Source: Hypoxylon rubiginosum
Lineage: Eukaryota > Ascomycota > Sordariomycetes > Xylariales > Hypoxylaceae
DNA: 64,000 bases
Assembly: GCA_902806565.1 (NCBI GenBank)
Contig: CADCXA010000025.1
Location: forward strand, 3,038,001 to 3,102,000
Direction: 5' to 3'
Position 1 is the stretch's first letter; each line of letters opens with the position of its first letter. The translations under genes and the position numbers were made by a program. Positions 42,392-54,693 of the stretch are shown in pieces. The notes under the pieces were generated by a model. That model had not been told where the DNA came from, made no database searches, and was given only the letters and a program-made list of their open reading frames with translations.

Positions 42392-42929
42392 ATGTGTGGC
42401 GATCATACTCGACAATCTTGCGGCGGCGCGCTTGCCGTGCTGAGTCTTCCGATGAGGAGCACTCGATCTATGCCGCCAACGATGGCAGGCCGGCTCATCT
42501 TCCACGATTGTGGAAAAGGAAGCTCAACCGCCACTCATCTCACCTTTACGCCAGACGAGAGCACCACCACCCACAGCCCCACTGATGCAGACTCATGGGT
42601 TGTAGCCATTCAGTGAGTAGCGTATCTCCTTCCTTCGGCGCGAGTGGCCTCAAGGAGGAAATGTGATGGTTTTGCTAATAGGAATTCTGAACAGCGAGAC
42701 TGGAGACTTGACCAAGTCCGCCATAATAAGTCCATTCCTACACAGATTCAGCATGACGCAAAGCCATCCAACGTCCCAAGACGATCGGCAGGTCCGGTCG
42801 ATAGAAGTACCTCTTACCTATCCGGTGAAGATCGAAGTTGGTAGTGATGGAATTATCGGTCGAAGAGTCACTCTGTGGTCACAGCATGCCACAGACCCCA
42901 TCGCAGAAGGAGTCATAGGATACAACTGA
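42392..42929 (+). CDS. Small unknown protein, two-exon model
   Basis: Exons 42392-42612 and 42695-42929 are joined by a clean intron (GTGAGT donor, GCTAAT branch-like site, CAG acceptor, 82 bp) to give 151 aa. The exon 1 frame is open from 42173 but has no ATG before 42392 (MCGDHTRQSCGGALAVLSLP). A further upstream exon starting at ATG 42180 and spliced at CAG 42242 is possible but its donor is weak. The second exon reads GDLTKSAIISPFLHRFSMTQ, then RSIEVPLTYPVKIEVGSDGI. No signal peptide, domain or family was recognised. It has few near neighbours and could be an orphan gene or a decaying one. Confidence 0.38.
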
Positions 42930-43734
42930 CCCAATCCATGCGGAAACGAAGCACCGTCGAACACGAACGAGGACTAACAGCCTTGTAAATAGCAAGACGT
43001 CGATTCTGATACATATCTGGTCAAGAACGTAGGTCTATGTACCGAATATAGGTAACGATGCTGATGGGTACAGCCTGGTACAGGAGCGCCAATATCAGTC
43101 AGGAACAGATGGGGCCCTAGTTGAGAAGCGTTATCTGCCGTCTGTTCTCGCAGAGGAACTCCAGCAAGATATCTTCTTGAGGATATGACTTCGCGTCGTC
43201 CCTGAAGGAGTGCAATTTTCTACGAATAAACGATTGACAAATCAGTCATGCAATCGTTGCGGTTTTTGAGTATTCTTACGTGTAGTCCTAGCTCTGCCAA
43301 TTTTTAAATTTTGGAACTCCGATAGAAGGATTCTCATTGCCGGTTCATCGTTCTAGAACAATCCTACCTTGAAACTTCCCCAAATCCTTCAGCGGCAGAT
43401 AAAGATACCGATAGTCGGTACTCGTATGAAACTGTTGATGGAGGTGCAAGCTGAACCTGCGTTTCAGAATTTCAGCCTCTATCTGGCTTTTCGTAGTGAT
43501 AGCCTACTGATACCACGACGGCTGATGATATTCGGACTCACCGGCGAAGAGCGAAGGACCAAGGATAGTATTGGTCAACAAGCTTCTTGTCTAGGCCTAA
43601 GGGCTCTCTCATCGAATGCCCCCCACATGTTTGCAGGGGTTTCTCGTCTTGGTGTTGATGCCCCCTCAGCTATGCAGCACAGGAACAATACACTGGCGAT
43701 GAATGATTGGCCTGCTCGTTTTCAAGTCCCCCAG

Positions 43735-43773
<39 letters not shown>

Positions 43774-44471
43774 TGTGTGAAATGCAAATGATGAGTAACA
43801 TCGAACGTTACGAAGTAATTGGTATGAAATCCTGATATGTTTAGGGAGTTATGCGTCGATATAACGTGGTGTTGCTCTGCTGTCATTCTAAAACTGCAAA
43901 GGATTTAAAGGCGCCTTCAATGCCTCGTCACTAGGCCCAAATCATGAATCCCCCAAAAGTTGTGTAACACACCTACGACTAACCTCCTTGGGGGCGGATG
44001 TGATATGAAGCGGCTGCTCGTTTTGATTTCGAATAGATCTCGCTTTTTGAGTAGGCTTTGCGTAAGATACAGCTTGATCATTAATTTCAGGGGCGCCCTC
44101 TCTTACCGAAAGAGAAGAATTACAGAGAGGCGATCATCTGCCGTCAGCGAGCTAGGGCAAAGTCGAAAGCAGAATAGTTCATCACTTGGTGCCAGTAGGG
44201 CTGCTACGTTCTTGCATGCGCAGGGGTTCCCATCCATACGATGATATAACTGATATAGCTACCCATGCATGTCAGAAATAGAGAATTTGCTTACCTGTAT
44301 GTATGTCTAAGATGAGTAGCAATAAGATCTGTCGAAGTCCCTTTTTCTTCTTTTTCCCTTCTCATGTTACATACCTATTCGTGAGACATCATTCGTGCTA
44401 GCTACCTCTCACGATCTTCACCAACCCCATCATGAGAGTCCGGAAGAGATAGCTGTAATCCACACTGAGCG
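42930..44471. other. Intergenic with long poly-C
   Basis: No supported gene. An open stretch at 43369-43791 ends in a Pro run created by the poly-C tract and was not accepted. Confidence 0.45.
43735..43771 (+). repeat. Poly-C homopolymer, 37 bases
   Basis: Thirty-seven consecutive C, preceded by TCCCCCAG. The exact length in the assembly may be unreliable because such runs are hard to sequence. Confidence 0.9.
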
Positions 44472-45796
44472 ATGTCGTATCAGTTACGCCCGTCGCAGCC
44501 GTCGCAGCCGTCGCAGCAAGAAGATGGTGGACATGACGCATACACGACGTACGAATACGGTCCTGGCTATGGCCAGCAGGCCTACGCGCAACCTCAGCAG
44601 CCGGACATGCAGCCTCCGCCGCTGTCGGAGGCGACGATGTACTACCACGACGGCCTCGCGCGCACGCACACGTGGATAGCCAACCAGCCGCCCGTCATGA
44701 CGCCGCCGCCTACCACGAAGACGCCGTTTAGCGAGTGGACGGGACCCACCACCGACAGCACGTTCGACCGCCGCACGCTCGGTGGCTACTCGGCGACCAT
44801 GCCGCCGCGGCCTCCGAATGAGGATGTGAGGGTATGCGGCGTCAAGAGGAACGCGTTCTTCATTATCCTGGCTATTGGCCTCTTCCTGGTAGTCGTCGCG
44901 ATCGCCGTCGGGTTAGGCGTCGGCTTGGGTACGAGAAAGAGCAGCAGCTCCGTCGCGCTCGACTCGACGCCTGCGGATTTAGGGTGCGTTGCGTTCTCCT
45001 TGTCTCGCAGGCAAATCTATTGTCTAGGCCTCATGCCATTTTGATAACCCTTACCGAATCCCACTCTTTTCGAAATATTCCTTCTGCTTCCTCCAGCGTA
45101 TATTCGGTTTCCCCTTTCTATTTCGTAAGAGCAAAACATCATGTACTAGAGCCTATGTAATACATCCACTGCTGTATTGGGGGGTCGCAAGCTGAAAAAC
45201 ATGAGGTCGTAAAGACCCATACAGGCTCACGTCAGCCTGAAAGGGTCACCGCCAATAAAGACCTACATACTTCGTAGCAAGAAGTCAAATAGCTTGGCAA
45301 TTATGTAGACTTATGCATTCGATGAGTAACAGAGACAAGTGGTAGTTACTAACAAGCACTTCGATATAGGGCCATCAGCTCGTCGTCTTCCTCATCCTCA
45401 TCAACAACTATCACGCCGACGGCCACCACATCGACGACGGCGACGTCAGTCAAAGCCTCGCCAACGCCAAGCTACACGGGGATACTGATCCCGGGCCCCG
45501 TCATCTGCCCCCAGGACAACAATACGGTGTACGTCTCGCAGGGCACCTCGAAGCCGTTCAACGTGCAGTGCGGGCGCGACTACAACTCGGCCGGCGGCGC
45601 GCGCGACATCACGCACATGCACAAGGCCACCATGGCCCAGTGCATCGACGCCTGCGGTGAGCGCGCCAGCTGCGTCGGCGTCGGCTGGGGCAACTATCAG
45701 GGGTCATACCAATGCTGGATGAAGAGCAAGCTCGGCGACCCTAACTCTAGTTCCCGGTGGTACTTCGCCCAACTACAGAATATGGACAGCGTATAA
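44472..45796 (+). CDS. Single-pass membrane protein with Cys-rich PAN/apple-like C-terminus (paralog B)
   Basis: Two exons (44472-44983 and 45370-45796) give 312 aa. The cytosolic N-terminus is Gln/Pro/Tyr-rich with SQPSQPSQ repeats. A membrane segment (AFFIILAIGLFLVVVAIAVG, about residues 134-158) follows VKRN. A short Ser/Thr stalk leads to a Cys domain: ICPQDNNTVYVSQG, FNVQCGRDY, TMAQCIDACG, SCVGVGWGNY, YQCWMKSKLGD. The six Cys and the pattern TMxxC, CVG, CWxKSxL match the gene at 31043, so the two are paralogs. The intron (44984-45369) is 386 bp, long for this window, with an ACTAAC branch site near its 3' end. Role unknown; cell-surface sensing is an inference. Confidence 0.77.
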
Positions 45797-48042
45797 TAGC
45801 ACCTAGCCAAGCGCGATGCTGAGCTTTGGGTTCGTGGAAGCTGCTAACGGGGAGCATCTGACTATATAGCTTTTTTATGTGAGCAACGCTGAGGAAGGAA
45901 CTCGTAGAGCGAGGCTGGGTGGATTTCTGCCGGGTTTAGGCGAGGTGTCTGGCGTTCAAGGCTTCATACCATACGCGTTTTATGGCATATACTGGTTGCG
46001 AGGGTTTTGCAATATTAACATAAAACATAAAGGGCCGACAAGCCTCGAATAATCACTCTCATAGTTGAATTTAGGATACCATAGATACCTCTCAAGAAAA
46101 AGACTTCTATAGATTAGGAACCTTGTAATGAAATGTCTCTTATGAGTATACTGGGTAGGTAAGCATATTTAAATCCTGTCTGTATACCTAGGACGGATGC
46201 ATGTGTCGAGGCTCATACATGAGAATCGTACCTAAGTAGGACAGCCTAGGCCTTGGGCAATCGATGTCACGATTGACAAGCCGGGATGGCTCGTCTGGGT
46301 ATGGGTTTATGAACGGCGTCTTGATTAATGCACATATATTAAAGATAGTCTGATAGTTCAAGGTGGCAGTGTAAGGAATGAGGGCTGTAAATAAAGAGAA
46401 GATCGTCTAGTCTTACGCATCAAGCAACGATGACTGCGTCGGGCTAGGCATAGATAGTCCTTAAAAACAGACGGCGACCTATTCATGATCGGCTATCTAG
46501 AGGATCCGTTTCAATATGGAATTCCTCCTCGGCGACCTTGGTGTAGGCCTAGTTCGGGCAATCGGGCAACCTTTAGTGTCCACTGTGTTTGACTAAGGCC
46601 TATCATAAGCACCAGGAGTATACTCCATGGTGGTCGATCTAAAAGTAATAATGAGGAATATAATGGGGACGGCCAATATTGTAAAGGTGCCCGACACTTG
46701 CCGAAATCCTTAGAAATAGGCCGAGTCCATCGCCGTTCAAGATTAGATGTCACACTCCGGGGATCTAATAGCGGTGTGTCTAAGAGCCCGGGAATTAGGC
46801 GGGGTATCGAATAGGCGTCGATGTAGGACCCAGGGACCTAGGCAGCTAGGTTGGCTTGAGACAAAGGGGTGGGTGAAAGCTGCTGGTCACCGCTATTTTC
46901 GATCTCATTTCACTCGCCGAAGTGTAAATGGGTAGTGTTAGGAATCGAAATAGCAGAGACATGCATAGAAGTCGGCGACATACCATACATATAGGCCCAC
47001 CAACAAGTTCCTCAGCAGCGTGCCACTGGCCCTAGTGGCCCTAAGGATAAGGATCGGGGGGGCGTCTATTGCGTGCGGCCTCAGGGGTTTGGAGAAGATC
47101 CATTGGAACGGAGGTATTGGTACGGCCTAGAGGACCCAAAAAGGACCCCACCAGGGGCGTCGCCCTCATATGCCACCCCCTCAGGCCCCCTCTAGCCCTA
47201 ACCATCCTGCCGGGACCAAGGGGCGCAGTCAGCCCCCTAGTAATATGATCCTATGATGCCAATATACAAGAATAGCGCAGTCAGCGCATATAGCATGAAA
47301 GAAAACTTGAGAAGGATTAGGTATAGATCATATACTAAAGCCCACATGCCCACATGATAGAAAATGTGAACGGCGACCTGATATTGGTTCCTAATCTGTC
47401 CTGAACCCCGTAGGAGCCGGTAACCAATATCATTATCATCTAAGCAAAGCTAGATTCAATACGAATTAGAAACGCGAATTATTCATTATTGACTACCTAC
47501 CCTTCTCACTTACCCACAACGCCTACCAGTTTCGACACATACGATAACGTAAATGACATCCATACGGTACCCTATTCGACTATCGTTAAACTCAGCTACC
47601 TAGAAACGGAAATGTGTGGAGTGTAAGGGAGACTACCCGTAAGTACATCTATATCCAAGTCTGCTCGTCGCCAGACAAAAACTACTCGCCCGTTCCCATT
47701 AATCGAGCCTTTTTTCTTTTCTTTTATATATATGTTTTTTTGCCAACCTATCCTACCCCCTTTTTTTCGTAGTTCGTCTCGTACCACCATTGTCTGCTCT
47801 CGCCCTATACACGTCATTCTCTTGAAGGTAGAGCATGTGTATGTCAATCCCGAACTCCAAGCCCAGACAACGAACGACAACGAAAGAACAACGAAAGAAA
47901 CGGATAGCGATGACACCTCTCGCGAACCCTCCCACTTCTTACCCCGGCGATGCTGCGGCCTAATCATTCATTCGAACTGCTCATGGTTATAAAACGGCGA
48001 TTCGGATTTGAAAAAAAGAGGGGGCCATCAAACCAACGAAAT
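45797..48042. other. Intergenic (2.2 kb)
   Basis: No supported gene. GC-rich GGCCCTAGTGGCCCTAAGG-like repeats near 47030-47050 and 47150-47230 look like degenerate sequence; no transposase, reverse transcriptase or terminal repeats were recognised. T- and A-rich tracts near 47710-47770. Confidence 0.4.
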
Positions 48043-50168
48043 TTAGGGCGCGCTGCTCGTGAGCATGGTGTTGATCTCGGACATGATGCCCTCGTCGGCG
48101 GCCATGCTGCTGATGATCTCCTCCTGCGTGAACCCGACCCAGAACGAGGGGTTGCTCTGCTGCGCCTTCTTGGCGCGGTAGATCTCCTGGGCGACGCCGC
48201 GGACCTGCCCCGACGCGTTGCTGGCCGCCTTCCAGACGCCGCTGAGCTTGTTGAGGGCCCCGATGTTGAGCCGGATCTGCTGGCGGAGGTCGTCCTCGTC
48301 CTGGATGAAGTACTCGAGCGCCCACTTGCTGAGGTGGACGATGGACGAGAGCGTCAGGACGCAGGTGAAGAAGTGCGTGTGGCTCGTGATGGGCACGTTG
48401 AACGTCACCATCTTGCTGATCTCGCACGCCGCCGTGATGATGTGCCGCGTGTGCAGGTTGAAGTTGTCGCCGCTCTGGACCGACCGGTGGGGCGCACAGG
48501 CGGTCACGTCTCGCGTTGAAGATGAGTCCAGCTGCGACAGAGGTTGGTGCAGGATTATCGAGCAGCTAAGGGGGGTAGGGTCCCTCTATTATCAGTTTCG
48601 GCGAATCTTGACGTTGCGAGAAAAGGAGAGAGAGAGAGCTTACGCGTGATTGATCATATGTGCCTGGAACATCATCTCGTCTAGTTCGCAGTTCTTGTTC
48701 AAGCAGTTTCGCTTCGACGCTGGCAGATGCATTCTCCAGTTAGACAGTAACGACTCGATTCGGTTCACGTTCTCCTCGTTCGGAAAGCCGCCGTTCGGCA
48801 TTCGCATCATGCGCCCAAGGTTTCTTATGGAGGCGACGCGGTAGGCGAACGAAGAGAACTCCCGTTCTTCTCCGGAGAACAGCTGATCGTCGAAGTCCTC
48901 TAGGTACATCGGGCGCGGGATACTCTGCCGGCGTGGGCAGGTCAGTCAGTGAACGAAAGACACCAATAGGCGTTTGCTCAAGTGGGAACCTACTCCTGAC
49001 TTGTACTCATATTCTTCGCATGGGAGACCCACGTCCGCCACGATATCGAAGAGGAGGAAGTTGGTCTGCCGGTGCACCCCGGCAACCATTCCGTCTACGA
49101 CAAACAAGTCCCACCACGTCCGCCGCCAACTCTCCTCGATCCTCGGGATGCCACCGCCGTGCATCGTGGCGAAAGCTCTAGTATAGAGGCCGATCTCAAT
49201 GGCGATCCGCTCTACATCGGATAGGATGTCGCGCGCCTTTTCTTGCTGGCAGCTGCCGTCGAGCCCAATAAGAAGAATGACCATGGCTTGGACTAGATAT
49301 CCGTCCTTGATCACGTCCGGTGCGTAGACCAACCGCATGACCTCTTCGAAGAATGTAGCGCGGGCAGGGCCGACATCAATGTACAACGATCCAACCCACC
49401 TCATCGCAGCGAAGAGATGGTCGAGGTTTCTTTCCTTGGCCATCTTAAGTAACTGTTCCTTCGGCAGGACAGCCGGGTGGCCGGGGTAGAAGTAGTAGTA
49501 GAACGAGTCGACGCATCGCTCCGGGACCGTCTGCGGCGGCCTCGGAGCGGCTTCGACTAGGGCGCCGTTAGTTGCGTCGAGGTAAGGGTTCCTGTATAAT
49601 TGTAGGCCGTTCATGCCAGGAGGAGCGAACGGCGTGACGGGAGACTCCGGGAGGGCCAAGGCTGGATTAAAGGTGGCCAGGCTCGGGGGCGCAGCCGTGG
49701 AACCGGCCCTGCCTAGCAGCATGGGGCAGCTGTCGCCACCGACAGAGGGCGGAGAGTCTGAGGCATGACGCTTGTTCGGGTTCGGGGCCCCGTTCCTCCT
49801 CGGGCCCTTGTAACCACGGCGTGAAGCTATGTAGACGCATTCAGAGTCCGACGTTCGACAACGCGAGCACGGACTCTTCCCATCACACTTGAGATGTTTG
49901 GATCTCTATTCGTTTTGCGTAGTTCTTAGTCAGTACGATAGTTTCAATGCGATAAAGAATTAGGTACTTTGCAACTCACACAAGCGAGACAGGCTGCCTG
50001 CACGGTGTTCGGAGGCGCCCGTGAGTCGACAGCGCCTGAGGCAGAAGATGTCGGCGTCGAGTGGGGTGGCTGGCTGGACATTTCCGGGCCAAGGCCATTA
50101 AATAACTCGGTTGGTGACCCATTTGACAGCGAGGGCGTAGCACTGACCGGCTGCGCGTAAGAATCCAT
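48043..50168 (-). CDS. Zn(II)2Cys6 transcription factor with fungal-specific regulatory domain
   Basis: Four exons (50168-49980, 49905-48994, 48924-48644, 48565-48043; introns 74, 69, 78 bp) give 634 aa. The binuclear zinc cluster has Cys60, 63, 70, 76, 79 and 86 (spacing 2-6-5-2-6), with intron 1 exactly after Cys63, and is followed by basic ASRRGYKGPRRNG. The middle homology (fungal-specific transcription factor) domain starts near SFYYYFYPGHPAVLPKEQLL and includes AMRWVGSLYID, then RIEESWRRTWWDLFVVDGMV, and LPCEEYEYKSG joined to SIPRPMYLEDFDD across intron 2. The C-terminus (EEIISSMAADEGIMSEINTM) is complete. Nuclear regulator. There is no metabolic gene cluster beside it, so its targets cannot be inferred. 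Confidence 0.9.
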
Positions 50169-53100
50169 GATAAAAAGCGGTGTCTTACTCAATTAAGAGC
50201 CGGGCGGAAGTTGTAAGCTGACGATGGGCGACCGTGGCGGTTCAAAATTTTTATCTCTTAAACGTGACGTTCTTCTAGGTAGTAGGGTTGGCCGGCGATC
50301 AATCGCGGAGAAGACATCGAAAGGGTGATGGCGACAATACTAATTTGGGATTGGAGCGGCCACTGCTGCTATGGCCCGGGATATATGATAACGATTCCGT
50401 GTCTTTATTTCTTTCTCTTTCCCCTATTTTTCTAAAGGGTATATCAACCAGCACCTTTCTCAAGCACACAGGTTGAGTGGTAGGACTGTAATTCCTTACC
50501 TACCTCTCTTAAGACCGAAGAAAAATAAAAGTGATAGCAAACACGGGGTAGATTAAAGCTCAGCGCACCCGCGGCCTGGTTTGGTCTATTCCCAGTCGGG
50601 CCGTAAAATGACAAGAACGACAAGGCTTAGGGGGGTTAGGTAGGATATTGTCATGAAGTTGCCGAGACACAATCAAGATCGAGTAAAAAACCCCCCAAGG
50701 CTCGAAAACCGGGGGTTATGCGTATAAAGAAGGTCCGAGATGGAGATACCGGTAACAGCGGCTTGAAAGAAGAATTCGGGAGGTGGTGAGTAATTGGTGT
50801 CCCCTTGATTCACGGAATACAATACGATAGAAGGTAACAAAGCTACCTCAGTACTGTATACATCATTACTAGTACCTAATCAGGCCGGCAAGGGGTGGGG
50901 GGAGAAGCCTGGGGGGAACCTGGGCAGTTTAACTGTTGTGATGGTCAAAAGGGGGTTAAAAGTTTTTTTTCCTGACGAGGAGATTGGTGAATTTACTTTG
51001 ACGAGCGAATAGAATTGGTCGAACTCGCTAGGTAACGTCCTTTCGATCGAGGTGAGGGGTCGAGATTTCGCGATGGCGTTTTTGCCATGTCCAACCCCGT
51101 CCCCCATCCCCCATCCCCCATCCTCCATCCCATGCTTGCCACGCAGACAAATCAGGGACGCAAGGTAGACAGGTCTTGCAGGCTAGATCCATACCCTGAT
51201 ACCTAGGATTATGAATACATCTGTAATAAAACCAGGACATATCTTACCAGGTAGACAGTCTGTCAGACAGGGATCCCGAATAGCGCCCGTTCTCCGCGCT
51301 GAGAGTCTGTCTGAGTCTTGGGGAGTCTTGGGTGTCTACAAAGTATCCCGGCCTCAGGCCTCAGACCTCAGCTAATCTGACTTCTGTAACAACAAGATAA
51401 CCTACCTGGTAATGCCATGCAAGCTTCAGCTCGATAGATCTGGCCTTAGCACTGGTCGGAATCATTGGGTTTAATCTATATCCCCCTGTTGCAGATGATG
51501 CTCTATTGGGCCCTGATTGATGGGATCCCCACGAAGGTCCACTAGCACGAGTAGGGCTGGTCCTAGCAAAATGGATATTTTTCATTTACCGGTTAGTACT
51601 AAATACTTCTAACTGACCCATAGTATCGACATCGATATCGACATCGACACTGACATCAACGCCATTCTTCACCCAGACGGAACCCTGCTTCATCTATCAT
51701 CAAAACATCGTGCAGCAAACATCCTAACTTGACAGCTGCGTTCTTTTTAGAAGAAATTAGATGGGGCTGGCTTGACGGCAGGATGAGAGCGGTGAAAGTG
51801 ACCTGTCATTTTTTACGGATCGGCTAGGTGAAGGTGTGTAGGGACGCTTAAAGGGTTGCGTTTTGTGTGGGAGCGGGAGAACGTTGAACGGAATAAAATA
51901 GGAGAAACGAGTGAGGCGCATCAGAACTAGACTGCTAGATAGATACCTAAGGCGCGGTCCCTTTTCTGAATATATCAAATGCTCCGCACACATACATACT
52001 ATGGTACCGCGTCGTATATCTCGTACATGGCGGGTAATGACATGCAGCATAGAACATGCAACCCCTCGACCCTTAGATTGTTTCTACCTCTTTGTATTTT
52101 CGTACCTTTTTTCTTTCACCCTCGATAAGAGACGATACGCTCCCCTGACTTTGGTTGCCTTGTCTGATCCTCTTCCCGTCCATGCACTTCATGGCATCGG
52201 CTCCGAGGATTGTCGATTCTCATACCCCAGCTATCGTCATACGAATCTATCGTGCTACCAATGCCAAAATTCCCACTCGGGGCAACAGGTCACCATAGTG
52301 CGACTTTCCATGTTTTTCCCAAATAGGCATTATTGCCTCTATATAATTACAGCTGGAGGACGTTGTGCGACTTCTCTTATTTTCCGGGGTTCCCTATACG
52401 ACTAGCAGCCAATCAAAGTATTCCCGTACGTGGCCGACAGGCAATTAACCATGGTCTTAATCTTGCTTCCAGGTCTTAGATCTTTAATGCCACAGCATGT
52501 GGTACGCGGCGTACGGGTACAACCAATCGATATCCGTTTTAGGGAGGAACCTGGTTTAAGATGTCGTTCGCGTATTTCGACCTATAGATACAAGCAGATG
52601 TAGGCAACAACCCAGGGGTAGATATCAGATCATGAAGCGCATTAAACGGGATAAATCTAAGCCACGTGTTTACACTAGCGAGCTATACCATGAGATCATG
52701 TCTACCTAGCAACAAGCGTCTGAGTATACCTCAACAAGAGGGAGTTTCCATTCGTCAGCTTCAAGTCAATTATCTTCAATTATCCCCATGCCGATTTTCA
52801 ACTCTTCAATGTCGGCTAAGGCGACGTTTATATCAAGCATAAGCCCCTGATCTAAGAAACTAAAGCTACCATATGTCAAAATCATAAGAGGACAACTAGA
52901 AGAAATATGTCTAATACTAGAAAGATCAAGTCCTACGCCATAAAGATAAGTGACAAAAACCATGACAATGGGACATCTGTTGACATCTCGGAAAAGGCAC
53001 AGAGGATAGCTTTAACGTGCAACTTTATCGATGCTGCCGATGAGGTTATGAGAAGGTATTTGACAATTGTTTCTATCATATTGCCCTCAGTAGCTCTACT

Positions 53101-54693
53101 GCTGCCCGCTCTATAACTTGAACCTGTTTAAATATAAAGACAAACGTGGGTATCAATGAAACACTCACATAAGTGTATTTAGCGCAAAGGCTATATCCAG
53201 CCGGTTATTTATAAAACACCAGAGACATAGCTCGTGACGACGATACGATAAAGTATAAGTGCTATAGTATTTGTACCATGTAGCGTAAATATAAAATGCT
53301 AAAGTGTTATACTTAAAGCTAGTTTTAAACACGTTTCCGTAAAAACTAGTAGAAAATAACATAGCCGAAAGCTGGTAACAAACCCAATAGCTCTTTGTCT
53401 CTTATATTTTAGCAGCGGTATATACCTGAGGAACTAAAAGGCATGTTCTATATGGTAGCGCCCTTGTCTCGCTAAGAAGGGGGCCGAGAGTCAGGGCTAG
53501 CACCAGGCAAGGTCTTTGTGTTATTAAATTACGAACAAAATAACACGTTTATTAATCTATGTGAGAGTAACAGACACTTTACCTTACTCCAATGACAGTA
53601 TTTAGATATTTTCTAAAGCTAGCTCTACCTATTGGATCTCTTTGAAAAGGGGACTGATGGGTAACTAAGGATATTTGTAAATATTAAACCATAAGCCCAA
53701 CAATTATTTCGACGAACTTTCGTGAGACAAGAGCATCTGACTTTAGCGGAGTCGCAAAACTTGGTCGAATATGGCAAACCTTTCTACCACAATGGTAGAA
53801 AGGCATAGGAAGACGGTCTACCTATGCCTTTGACATTATACACTCCAGCATTACTAAACCACGCAACCTTTTGACACAGTTTCTTACTGGCAAGCTCAAA
53901 TCGTCTACCAAGCTTCTAGCCTTCGGCCTCTGCCTCCTAACATGAGAATTAGCAGTGTTGATCAGGATAGGGGAGCTGGGTTTAGAGGACAAAAGGCCTT
54001 AGTACCTACCCCAGGTATGTACACGGGCAAGCCTTTAAAGTTAGGTTCATAGTTCCACGTTGTCATTTCCGCACGTTTTGGTTCTGCATCCCCAAATCAC
54101 ATGAGTTATTGTTACGACCGAAGTTACAGTTCTAGTTCTTAAAAGATTACTTGCACTAGCTGTCGCCTCCCCGTGCCTTTCAGGCCCTGCGCATTAATTA
54201 CCAATACATTCTTCTACTACTACCAACGAAAAGGACAGCACAGGTGATGGGATACTCGCACAAAATTTACTACGGATACGGAGCAAGAGACGATAGCTGA
54301 GTTCTGGATCTACGACCCAATACCCCAGCCCTAAAAGGCCACGCCGCACTTGTCGGAAACGCCTTCATCTCCCTAATGGAAAGATCTAAGAAATAGATGT
54401 CATAATAGACGTTGGTATGTCATACTATCTACATCTTGCTATATGTTATTGGAATAATCTCTTAGAGGCCACCCCGTTCCCAGTCAACCGACCAAAATTC
54501 AGAATATCCTAGCCACCGTGTTGACAACTCTCCCAAACTTAACAACGCTCTTCATAATGATGAAAAGCACGGGAGCAGGGACGGGGTCGGGAACGAAAAC
54601 AAAGAGGCTCAAATACATCTCATCGAATCCACAATCTTGAGTAGTTAGAGAGATTCGATCGGGCCAGGTTCGCTACCTCCTCCTTCGGACAAT
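50169..54693. other. Gene-poor region (4.5 kb)
   Basis: No supported gene on either strand. Features seen: T/A-rich tracts; tandem CATCCCC units at about 51098-51130; GACATCGATATCGACATCGAC-type repeat at about 51627-51650; AT content rises after 52,500. ORFs at 51911-52405 and 52907-53116 lack domains, splice support or typical codon use. Confidence 0.4.

Noticed and set aside
43369..43791. Pro-rich coding region ending in a poly-Pro run
   Set aside because: The Pro run is only the poly-C homopolymer; no family, splice pattern or start context.
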